A stretch of 64,000 nucleotides of DNA from Commensalibacter oyaizuii (GTDB taxonomy: Bacteria > Pseudomonadota > Alphaproteobacteria > Acetobacterales > Acetobacteraceae). The position numbers and the translations under genes are program-made. The notes beneath the pieces are model-generated. The model saw only the letters and a list, made by a program, of their open reading frames with translations, was not told the DNA's origin and did no database searches. This document shows, piece after piece, positions 56,548-64,000 of the stretch. Positions within the stretch are counted from its first letter, which is position 1; every line of letters begins with the position of its first letter. The stretch is from assembly GCF_029953265.1 (NCBI RefSeq), contig NZ_JASBAO010000001.1, positions 1,688,001-1,752,000 on the forward strand, given 5' to 3'.

Positions 56548-56811
56548 ATGGTAATAATTAAAGTAAATGATAGGGTTTTTCAAAAAAAACGTGTTGAAAA
56601 TGATCCAAAGATACCTCGCTTATTACCTCTAGATGGTTTTGCTACAATAGGGGATGCAGATTTTAAATTACCGCCTCCTTAATCTGTTCTTGACAAAGTA
56701 TTTTTAATTATAGAAGGGGGATATACAATTGATACGGGAAATGGTCTTATTCAACCAACGCCAAGAGCAGCGGAAAAGAAATATAAGTTCGATGTTATAA
56801 AACAATCTTAA
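56548..56811 (+). pseudogene. phage-like ORF with in-frame TAA
   Basis: ATG 56548 opens a frame of 88 codons broken only by a TAA at 56680-56682. Part one reads MVIIKVNDRVFQKKRVE and ends FKLPPP; part two continues SVLDKVFLIIEGGYTIDTG to a second TAA. Same frame, so a single point mutation. Family not recognised; context suggests phage structural origin. Confidence 0.45.
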
Positions 56812-56863
56812 GAAATAGAAAGGTTTACTTAATGGCTTCACCAAGTTTTTTTATTTAAATCAT

Positions 56864-57457
56864 TTGCTGCAGCTGCTAAAACTATTTATAATCGTAGGGT
56901 TTTTACTGTTTTTTAAGACCTCTGTATTTGCACAAAGTTATTCCGAGGTTTTACAACAAGCAAATGATTTGCTTTTAAAAGCAACCCGAACTCATGATGA
57001 AAATTTAACACATCAGGCAAAAGATAAGTTTTCAAATTGGCTACAAAACAATAAAGATCATTCGAACAAGAAACTTGTTGCTAAGGTTTTACGTTCTAGA
57101 GCAGATGCTTACATGATGTTGGGTGAAAAAAGTAAAGCAATTAGTGATTATCAAGAATCTATTCAATATGATCCTGTTGCATCGCTTCAATTATTAATTT
57201 GTCATTTTAAACAAGAACAGGGTAACTCTTCCAATTTGCAGCCTTGCTATGTCAAAGCTGTTGACCTGTTTTATAAACAAAAAATATCTACTAAAAATTC
57301 TAGTTTTTTACTTGCCAGAATTTTAAGTGGAGACAAAATAGCGATTACAGAGTATAGAAATCTTCTTAAAACTCTAACAAAGAAGCAAAAAACTTCCTAT
57401 GAAATGGAAGCTCAAGTATATTTAGATGATGTGACTTATGAAGAGATTTTAAAGTAG
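56864..57457 (+). CDS. secreted TPR-containing protein
   Basis: 197 residues from a TTG (no ATG fits the frame). An N-terminal signal peptide of about 24 residues (LFIIVGFLLFFKTSVFAQ) is followed by helices including a TPR-like unit VLRSRADAYMMLGEKSKAIS near residue 72. Function unknown. An ATG at 56832 in another frame ends after eight codons, so the original start may be lost to a frameshift in the T-run. It is the longest intact gene of this accessory stretch. Confidence 0.5.
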   Translation: MLQLLKLFIIVGFLLFFKTSVFAQSYSEVLQQANDLLLKATRTHDENLTHQAKDKFSNWLQNNKDHSNKKLVAKVLRSRADAYMMLGEKSKAISDYQESIQYDPVASLQLLICHFKQEQGNSSNLQPCYVKAVDLFYKQKISTKNSSFLLARILSGDKIAITEYRNLLKTLTKKQKTSYEMEAQVYLDDVTYEEILK

Positions 57458-57598
57458 TTTTAACTTTGGAGTGATTTGTTGAGCTTTTTCTCTAATTTCA
57501 TGAGGTAGATGAGTGCCAACATGTGGGTTTATATAGTAAATGACACCTCGTCCTTCTTTCTTTTTGATAATTGCTCTAATACTTTTAAGTTCAGACAT
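57449..57598 (-). CDS. short hypothetical protein (49 residues)
   Basis: MSELKSIRAIIKKKEGRG... ends at a TAA at 57449-57451 and overlaps the 3' end of the TPR gene by 9 nt. It is too short for a domain call. Contains a basic N-terminus and PHEIREKAQQ. Confidence 0.4.
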   Translation of the reverse strand: MSELKSIRAIIKKKEGRGVIYYINPHVGTHLPHEIREKAQQITPKLKLL

Positions 57599-57611
57599 AA
57601 CAGAACTTACA

Positions 57612-57788
57612 TTACATAATTTTATTATTCACTTCTTGAGCAAGTTCTTGACGGGCAAGCATAATTTGATCCGTTTGAATATCAACTGCTTTAAACAGTT
57701 TTGTCCATAACTGAAAAGCCAACGTGGGACGTTTGCTATTGCTCAGTAACCATTCTACAATTAAATTGTTTTGTGTCGGGTCAATCAT
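57612..57788 (-). CDS. short hypothetical protein (58 residues)
   Basis: MIDPTQNNLIVEWLLSNSKR then LWTKLFKAVDIQTDQIMLAR, mostly helical. It lies 13 bp upstream of the 49-residue ORF on the same strand. Phage-like in size and spacing; family not recognised. Confidence 0.45.
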   Translation of the reverse strand: MIDPTQNNLIVEWLLSNSKRPTLAFQLWTKLFKAVDIQTDQIMLARQELAQEVNNKIM

Positions 57789-57832
57789 AATAAATGTCCA
57801 TGTATTTTTTTCTTGTAAATTAGTAGTTTTCT

Positions 57833-57967
57833 TTAATTTCCACCATATAGAGGTTTTTTATTATCTCTAATTTCTGGATGTTGAGAAAGAAACGACTCTA
57901 GCTGTCTAATTCGTTCGAGAGTTTCTTGTTGGGGCTATGTTGCAAGACATTTAATTTGCGTTGACAT
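57833..57967 (-). pseudogene. short ORF broken by TAG
   Basis: MSTQIKCLAT, then an in-frame TAG, then PQQETLERIRQLESFLSQHP and a TAA. One nonsense mutation disrupts a 44-codon gene; third member of the minus-strand cluster. Confidence 0.4.
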
Positions 57968-58142
57968 GATCAGTGCGTATCTTAAAAATAGGTTTCATAA
58001 TATGAAATTGATTGTTAAGTTTTTTGCAGTTTCTCAAATTTTTAAGGAATTCTTCTGAATGATACTATCATTGGAATATGGTTTTTATGTAACCAAGGCT
58101 GTTAATAGTATGTTTTTATTCGTTGTAAAAGCAGTTTTATAG

Positions 58143-58510
58143 TTATGTATCTGGAATACAAGCTATAAAAAGCTCGTTACTATATCTAGGTTCCAGAATT
58201 TTTTCTCCGTTAAATTTAAACTGGACTAATTTTTTTCCAGAACACGTGAATCATACATTGAGCATAGTGGGTTGAATGCACCAGCTCTTCCTATTGTTTA
58301 GAACTGGCCATGGATACGAATTTCTTTATAAATTGGTCACCCATCTATATAAGCACGACTAGATAATAGAAAGAGGTGACTAGTCAGTTTTGAGACATCA
58401 AAACCTGTATATCCAATTAAAAATTTTTGATTCCATAACCTCTCAACTCTCTATCCTGTTGTTACCGCTGTTTTGCCAACTTAATGGCATAAATACTTTC
58501 TTTTGCTTAC
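58143..58510 (-). pseudogene. decayed protein-coding trace on minus strand
   Basis: Several open fragments are readable on the minus strand: GFDVSKLTSHLFLLSSRAYI near 58340-58400, AGAFNPLCSMYDSRVLEK near 58230-58290, and in a third frame KKLVQFKFNGEKILEPRYSN to a TAA at 58143. They are separated by stops and a frameshift. Family unknown. Confidence 0.3.
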
Positions 58511-58681
58511 ACTTTTCTGTTATGCCTTAAACAACGTGAGCTTAATAAATGATAAATTGAAGCTTTTACGGATATAATCAATTAAATATATTAATAAATC
58601 ATCATAACTAAAGTTTATTCATTAGCACGATCAGTAAATTAGTTTAGAGATAGAGTATAGCAATCTTTTTTAATTACTTGT

Positions 58682-58957
58682 TTAACTCTTAATAATGTCA
58701 AGCTCTGAACAGTTCCAAAATCTAGAGGGATTGCGGTCAATAAATTCATAATATTTTCTAAGTTCTTTTATATAACATCTTATTGAAAACTCGACGAACC
58801 ATGAAAAACAATTTTTTTCGGAAACTTCGATATTGTAAGTATTGAAGCCAAATATAAAAGTAATTTTATCGAGGCGAATAAGGTGAAAACTTTCTAAATA
58901 TTCATAATATACCTCTTGGTATCCCCACTAGCCTAGGTAGATATCACTTCCAAAGTT
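58682..58957 (-). pseudogene. orphan protein fragment, possibly immunity-like
   Basis: An 81-codon open frame without a start (58682-58927) runs to TAA, and nine more codons (NFGSDIYLG) continue upstream after an in-frame TAG at 58928-58930. The protein is rich in aromatic and acidic residues: VYYEYLESFHLIRLDKITFI, EKNCFSWFVEFSIR, and EFIDRNPSRFW. This composition is typical of small immunity proteins, and it lies near the decayed toxin exoprotein, but no family is recognised. Confidence 0.4.
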
Positions 58958-59360
58958 TGTTGTTTACTTTGGGTTTATGTGCCAAGGCTTAAAAATTTAC
59001 CTAGTGGAGTGATTAAATGAATATGGCGAGCTTCTATAGAGTTTTCTAAACCCTGCCCGTAAGGGTATTATAGAAACAAAGAGTAAATAGTAAGAATAAA
59101 TTTGGGTAACTTTTTCTAAGCATTTTCTATAGAGTGTATATTGACTGTGATATCCATTCATCTAGATTCGACTGGTAAATAATTTAGATTTAAATGAATC
59201 TAACGTAGTTTAGTGATTTTGAACAGATTATATGGTATTATTCTGCTCTAATATAGATTCAGGTCACAATGTAACATAAGAATCAGTTAGATAGATAGTT
59301 TAAAAACTGCCTGTAATCGCCCCTACGTACGCATAAAATAGCCTGTATATAGCCCCTTAC
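58958..59360. other. no gene supported
   Basis: About 400 bp between the orphan fragment and the first haemagglutinin trace. A similar short string TTTTCTATAGAGTGT and TTCTATAGAGTTTT occurs twice (near 59030 and 59125). No open frame is convincing. Confidence 0.4.
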
Positions 59361-59853
59361 AAAGTCACTAGTATAGATCCAGCTCCACACGACATTAATG
59401 CGACAGGTTTAACTGTCAGTGGGAATGATGTGGTTTTTAATGCAGGGGGATGTTAACCTGAATGCAGGATATAAAACTGAAAATACCAAAAGCTCATCTT
59501 CGAGTAATAGGATCAGAGTGGGTGCCAGTGCATCTGTAGGAATTGCGGGGGGCAGCGTTGGCTTAACAGTTGCAGGATCTATGAGTTGGGGGAATTCCAA
59601 ATCCTCCAGCAAGACTACGATTGATACGGTTGTTAATGGTAAGAATTCTGTTACGATAAACAATAAAGGTGGCAGTTTGAACTTGAACAGTGCGCAAATT
59701 ACGAACAAGAATTCTGATAGAACGGTTGGTGATGGCTCTATCACGATTATTACTACACCACAAAACACGGCTAAATATGATAGTGATCGTTACCAGGTTG
59801 AGGTATCTGGTTCTTTACCTTTGGTTTCTGCAGGTTTTGGGAATAGTACATGA
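59361..59853 (+). pseudogene. FhaB/CdiA-type haemagglutinin fragment 1
   Basis: The frame KVTSIDPAPHDINATGLTVS continues to NAGG, then a one-base shift near 59450 leads into GDVNLNAGYKTENTKSSSSS and a Ser/Gly-rich FHA repeat unit (59419-59853). The NDVVFNAGGDVNLNAG pattern is the filamentous haemagglutinin repeat of FhaB/CdiA exoproteins. No start, signal or TPS domain is upstream, so the 5' part of the gene is gone. Confidence 0.65.
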
Positions 59854-59881
59854 CCTCTTATTCCTTTTACCCAAGGAACGT

Positions 59882-60437
59882 TAACAAAGGGGTATTACGG
59901 ATATTCACAATGATTATCAATCAACTGAAAAAACGGTGTCTGGGCTATATGCGGGCAAAGGTGGGTTGGACGTAAATATATCTGACACGACGACGTTAAC
60001 AGGGGGTGCGATTATCAGTAATGCCGATGCGGATACAAACCAAATTACGATAGGCAGATTGATTGGAAATTCATTGGATAATCATTCGGTGTGGAGTGGT
60101 TTAAATGTTTCTGGTGGCACGGCTGACCAGCCAAGAAGCGGTTGCGGGAACAGCATCAGATGCCAAGGATAACCATCTACTATCAGGGGATGTTTTAAAC
60201 AGTGCCTCTGGTCTTGGGATTGGGGGTGAAATTTTGGTGAATAATGACCATACGACAACGGGTTTAGTGATTGGTGGCAATATTACCATGAATGCGGGAT
60301 CCATGACGGGTAAAATTAATAATGATGCTGATGTTGTCAGGTATATCAAGGATCAGTTTGATGCGGGCAAGATGCAGGTTAATTTTGATAAACAAAGCAA
60401 GCTGATCCAAAAATTAACGAAGATTGGGATATATTGA
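59882..60437 (+). pseudogene. FhaB/CdiA haemagglutinin fragment 2
   Basis: Two overlapping frames. The first reads NDYQSTEKTVSGLYAGKGGL, a YAS-x-SGIYAG-type unit of CdiA proteins, then DTTTLTGGAIISN; the second (from about 60105) reads SGLGIGGEILVNNDHTTTG and NITMNAGSMTGKINNDADV. A frameshift near 60110-60170 separates them. Confidence 0.6.
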
Positions 60438-61070
60438 TGGACATTATGGTATCAATTGATAAACATAACCCAGAAGTGATAGCGGATTGGAAAGATACGG
60501 GTCATAAGATTTCCACAGGCCTTGGTGCTGTTGGAGGGAATAGTCGAAATTTACGGGAACGAACCTTGGTGCGGGGAACGATTTAAATATCAGTAGTTCT
60601 TCGGTTAGGTTCATAACGGAGTTGATGAAACCCATAAATAATCCTTTGTGTTTGGTGGCATAAAGACTGGTTTATCGTTTATTTCTGTAGCTGGACAGGC
60701 TGTTCGATATGGTCAGGCGATTGCTGCGGATATGAATGGTTCTGGCAGTGCTGTGGGTAAGACATTAAATGCGAAGCAGGGGGGTATGCGGTAGGCAATG
60801 CAATTGCGAACCCTGATAAATATGGTGGTGGGATTATTTCTGGTGGCGTTCAGGCTGGATTTAGCACCAGCAAATCGAAGATTGAATATTTGCAAAATAC
60901 GATTGTCGATTTTTCAGCCACGGCTGGGCATGATCTGAACATTGTTGTATGTGGGGATAATGTTAATGATGCGCATAATGGCGATTTGACGGTAACAGCT
61001 GGTGATTTATCTGGCCAAATACGTGGCTTTACCAGGAAACGATGTCACATTACAACCAGAATAGGACAAG
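60438..61070 (+). pseudogene. FhaB/CdiA haemagglutinin fragment 3
   Basis: Traces in several frames: GTNLGAGNDLNISSSSV near 60540, DMNGSGSAVGKTLNAKQGG near 60732, YGGGIISGGVQAGFSTSKSK near 60824, and FSATAGHDLNIVVCGDN to 60960. At 61023-61070 ALPGNDVTLQPE is followed by a TAG that, in the same frame, precedes fragment 4; a CAG-to-TAG change explains it. Confidence 0.55.
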
Positions 61071-62051
61071 ATGCATTTTGCCAGTAAGGGTAGCAGTTTT
61101 GGCGACGTAATTGAGGTTGGCAGCAACGGTATTAGGGTTGTTGCAAATACGACGGTTTCTGTTCCTGGTTTGGGAGGTGGTTGGAGTATTAATGGTAATT
61201 ATTCGAATCAAAAGATTATGAATGATTATCAAAGCACTGGCCAGTTTTCTGGATTGTATGCTGGCAATGATGGGGTTCAGGTGGATGTTAATGACACCAC
61301 GTATTTAAAAGGCGGTGTGATCAGCGACACAGGCAGGGATAGTCATTTAAATACAGGCAAATTAATTGCTAAAAGCCAAGAGAACCACTCTAAATGGAAT
61401 GTGACCTCAACAGGCGGAGGGTTCAGCTTAGGGATAGATGCTTTGGGTGGCACCCTTGGGCCGTTGGGTGTTGTTGCCGGGAACTTGGCTGCGAATTCTG
61501 ACCTGATTAGTAGTGGGAACCGTAAATATGATGAAACTAACACCAGTCAGTCGGCGATTAGTGGGAACGTCACAGTTAATGCTGGCAGTACGTGGGGCAG
61601 GCACACCACAGATGTCAACAGTGCCGATGGGCATCTAGACAATAATTTTAACGCCAATAAACTGGCAAACCAATTGCAAAACAGCCAACTGGGCATGCAG
61701 CTGGTCGGCGAAATCATGAGACAAATCTCTGACGCGTTAAATAGTGATGGTGTCCTAGGCTTTGATGAAACCAAGCTCTCCAACGACTGGGGATGCATCA
61801 TCCTCGAAGCCACAGGTAGTGCCGCCATTAAAGGCGCTTTCGGGGGAAACGTCGGCAGTGCGGCTGCCAGTTTAGCTGTAGGCACTGCAACAGCAGTAGC
61901 AACAGTGCATTTTTTTGCTGATAATGCTTTATCTTTAGCAAAAGGAGACAAAGACCTCGCTATTTTACTGACCAATATTGGTATGGATATTGCTGCCAGT
62001 GGAACAGGTGTAGCAGCAGAAGCTGCAATGAGTGGAATTCTGGTGCTTTAA
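61071..62051 (+). pseudogene. FhaB/CdiA haemagglutinin fragment 4 (longest open part, pre-toxin region)
   Basis: A 326-codon open stretch. It repeats the fragment 2 unit: NDYQSTGQFSGLYAGNDGVQ, DTTYLKGGVISDTGRDS, then a pre-toxin-like helical part (LANQLQNSQLGMQLVGEIMR) and a Gly/Ala-rich hydrophobic segment (GNVGSAAASLAVGTATAVA). The frame breaks at 62035-62050, where one missing A turns GNSGALSDSIIV into GILVL and a stop. Not a complete protein, despite its length; an automatic annotation may list it as a CDS. Confidence 0.6.
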
Positions 62052-62690
62052 GTGATTCTATTATTGTCTGAAATCTTCAGCAATATAATGCTGCGGATGG
62101 TAAGATTGTAGAAAAACTCGTTTCTGCAGCACTAAAAGCTGCTCATAAAGCAACGCAATTATCGGGGAATAAAACCCTTATTAATTTAACGAAAGATATT
62201 AACGAGATTGATGTTGTAGAGAGTGTTGAACATAGTGTCGTTGGTAAAAAAATATAGGGTATCAATGATACTATTTTAGGTGCAGAAACCAAAGCTGCTG
62301 ATAAAACAAAAGATGCAATTACAGGTAAAAAACACCAAATGGTGGTTCTGGTGATAGGTTGATAAATGAAGCTATGGATTTTTGGATTGGGAAGGTTTAG
62401 GTAATTAAGATTTGTCAGGTATAGCAAACAAGCCTATCAATAAAGAGGGAATGGCTTCTGGAGCAAGAGCTCTTTTTAAGCATGCAGCAGGTCAAAGAAC
62501 AACAGAAACTTTTCCTAAACTATCAGAAAGCATAGCTTAATAAAATATTAGTGCAAATGAAGTATTTACTAAGATTTTAAGTATGGTAATATTGATGACA
62601 TGGGGGACTTTGGCAGGTATATTAACGGGTGGCAAATTAATCTTTTGTTCAAGACTTGTTCTTTTTTTATCATGTAAATAAATATATTTA
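62052..62690 (+). pseudogene. decayed C-terminal tip of the exoprotein (polymorphic-toxin-like)
   Basis: Readable pieces: DGKIVEKLVSAALKAAHKAT (62096-), INDTILGAETKAADKTKDAI, GGSGDRLINEAMDFWIGKV, then PINKEGMASGARALFKHAAG-QRTTETFPKLSE, and in another frame KYGNIDDMGDFGRYINGW. The block ASG-x-ALFKHA-x2-QRTTETFPK followed by a YGN-D-G-R segment resembles a tip domain seen in RHS and CDI toxins, as I recall it. Several TAA/TAG codons and frameshifts make it inactive. Confidence 0.45.
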
Positions 62691-63197
62691 TTAAAAGTCC
62701 TATTTATTTAAGCCATAATTATTTTTTCTTATTAATGCTATTGTTTTAGTTGCATTAATAAATTGTTATTAAACAGTATTCTTCTGATTTTTTATATCTA
62801 AAACGGTTCTATCTTTTTCAGACGCTACTATACCTCAGAATGTTTTATATTCATCGTTAAGAACTTATCCTGTAATGCTCTAACTAATTTTATCGAAACT
62901 CTTATTTCATGCTGACTTTTATCATTAGTATTAACAATTAAAATTTTATTTATTGGTTATTTTTCCCCTTTGAAGGTAATTGTTCAGACAGAGTTAATAT
63001 AGTTTGCAGTAGACACAAAGTCATACTGTCATACCCGCGTGGTACAACTAAGATAATAAGTGCATCAACTGCAATTATTAATAGACTAAAGAATTGGAGA
63101 GTTAAGGAAATGTATCTATAAAAATTAAATCATATTTTGAGCTGTTGTAATCTTTCACATTTCTATTTTATGATTTTTATTAATAATTAATACAGAT
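62691..63197. other. no gene supported
   Basis: About 500 bp after the toxin remnant. One 38-codon open stretch on the plus strand at 63005-63121 (HKVILSYPRGTTKIISAST...) may be the 3' end of a lost gene; no family recognised. Confidence 0.4.
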
Positions 63198-63383
63198 TTA
63201 TGTATATAATTCATAATCAGGCGTTTCCAGCTCTTTTATAATATTTTGAATATCAAGGCATTCATAAAGATGATTCTTATTTAGAAGTATCGGTTTATTG
63301 ATAATATTCTTTTCCCTCAATTTAAAGACAACCTTGTTCGATATATTTCTGAATTTACGATAAAAATCGGCAAGTGCTTTCAT
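63198..63383 (-). CDS. small hypothetical protein (61 residues)
   Basis: MKALADFYRKFRNISNKVVF then LREKNIINKPILLNKNHL and an acidic tail ELETPDYELYT. A basic N-terminal half and acidic end. No strong ribosome site is visible. It could be an immunity or antitoxin-like protein given the nearby toxin relic, but I do not recognise it. Confidence 0.4.
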   Translation of the reverse strand: MKALADFYRKFRNISNKVVFKLREKNIINKPILLNKNHLYECLDIQNIIKELETPDYELYT

Positions 63384-63631
63384 TCATACAATGACTATAA
63401 ATAAGTGAATATAATTCATTAACTTTTTCATTAAAAAAGTTGGTATGGAGAAAAAGTGGTAGATGATGCTAATAAGTAATAATATTTATTGATAAATATT
63501 GAGGCTTAAAAATTATATCGTTTGTATCCAGATTTTTATTATAAAATGAAAAATGCAAAAAACCCTTTAACTTTTCAATACCTAATCAATAAATGTTAAA
63601 TTCTCTAAATATTACTTATATAACTAATACA

Positions 63632-64000
63632 CTATAATTTATTAAATCCATGTTCTAATGCGAAAATAGCAGCCTGAATGCGACTGCGTATATTTAATTT
63701 ACGCAGGATATTTTGAACATGTAATTTAATTGTACTTTCAGATAAATTGAAGAAACGAGCAATCTCTTTATTACTTATACCCTTCGTTAACCATGCTAAG
63801 ATTTCTTTTTCTCGCGATGTTAATGTTTCGTATAATTGATATGGTTTATCATCATGTTGTTTTGACGATTTAAATTGTCCAATGAGTTTTGTTGTCATTT
63901 CTGGAGACAAAATATAATCCCCTTCTAATATTTTTCGAATACTATTTAACAAAAAATCAGTGTCAATATTTTTAAGTAAATAACCTTTAGCACCAAGTTT
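63632..64000 (-). CDS. NarL/FixJ-family response regulator (partial, runs off window end)
   Basis: The frame is open to the window edge, so the N-terminal receiver domain is cut. Visible: the receiver's last part KLGAKGYLLKNIDTDFLLNS with the conserved Lys region, then a LuxR-type HTH near the C-terminus: LTSREKEILAWLTKGISNKE, IARFFNLSESTIKLHVQNIL, and RSRIQAAIFALEHG. The layout and spacing resemble NarL/NarP, but the inducing sensor lies outside. The stop is at 63632. Confidence 0.88.
   Translation of the reverse strand, partial: KLGAKGYLLKNIDTDFLLNSIRKILEGDYILSPEMTTKLIGQFKSSKQHDDKPYQLYETLTSREKEILAWLTKGISNKEIARFFNLSESTIKLHVQNILRKLNIRSRIQAAIFALEHGFNKL

Noticed and set aside
61071-62051. Intact CDS of 326 residues
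   Set aside because: In-frame codons continue upstream past a TAG and downstream after a one-base shift, and it lacks a signal; it is a fragment of a broken exoprotein.
1-64000. tRNA, rRNA or CRISPR arrays
   Set aside because: No cloverleaf-like sequence with CCA end, no rRNA segment and no regularly spaced direct repeats were seen by eye; a tRNAscan or CRISPR finder run would settle it.

Overview
The window looks like a chromosomal segment of an AT-rich alphaproteobacterium of the acetic acid bacteria (Acetobacteraceae). A Commensalibacter-like insect gut symbiont is my best guess. This rests on the low GC, the alphaproteobacterial versions of the housekeeping genes (plant-type glutamate-cysteine ligase, DUF2849-sulfite reductase-DUF934, MetZ, UbiA, FabI, LolA, LpxK-WaaA-DUF374) and the dense, short-spaced gene layout. 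The species call is inference. Comparisons with E. coli or Klebsiella proteins below are from memory and were not measured.

Layout. 0-3.4 kb: partial lysophospholipid transporter/acyltransferase, a YiaA/B membrane protein and a divergent TetR regulator with two palindromic operators, then a GDSL esterase. 3.5-8.2 kb: a Tat-exported sulfatase and pyruvate formate-lyase with its activase (pflB-pflA). 9.2-13 kb: ProP osmosensory transporter and a YoaE-type TerC/CBS/CorC protein. 13.1-23.5 kb: a complete diketogulonate/ascorbate catabolic locus (GntP permease, IclR regulator yiaJ, yiaK, yiaL, an MFS carrier like Klebsiella YiaX2, lyxK, sgbH, sgbU, sgbE) followed by a secreted SMP-30 lactonase. 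Several proteins in 5-23 kb read like enterobacterial ones, suggesting acquisition from gut Enterobacterales. 23.5-26.7 kb: SDR-DoxX/DUF2269 membrane operon and a yebB gene with an in-frame TGA.

26.7-54.3 kb is ordinary core genome: queE-queC-queD (7-deazaguanine synthesis), a methyltransferase with ubiA, rsmE, gshA, an OLD-family nuclease behind a 36-bp perfect palindrome, yqhD, a LolA-like carrier, blc, rsmI divergent from an LpoA-like lipoprotein, lipid A/Kdo genes (LpxL-like, lpxK, waaA, DUF374 acyltransferase), an MBL-fold hydrolase, DUF2849-sulfite reductase-DUF934, a tandem UspA, fabI, aroC, a small ORF-J protein-CbpM operon, folE, apaG and metZ.

54.3-63.6 kb is an accessory graveyard: IS1595-type transposase debris, remnants of a phage tail module, short minus-strand ORFs, an orphan protein fragment, and the 3' part of a filamentous haemagglutinin/CdiA-type exoprotein broken by many single-base frameshifts and nonsense codons, ending in a decayed toxin-like tip. 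The window closes with a truncated NarL/FixJ response regulator. No tRNA, rRNA or CRISPR array was seen.
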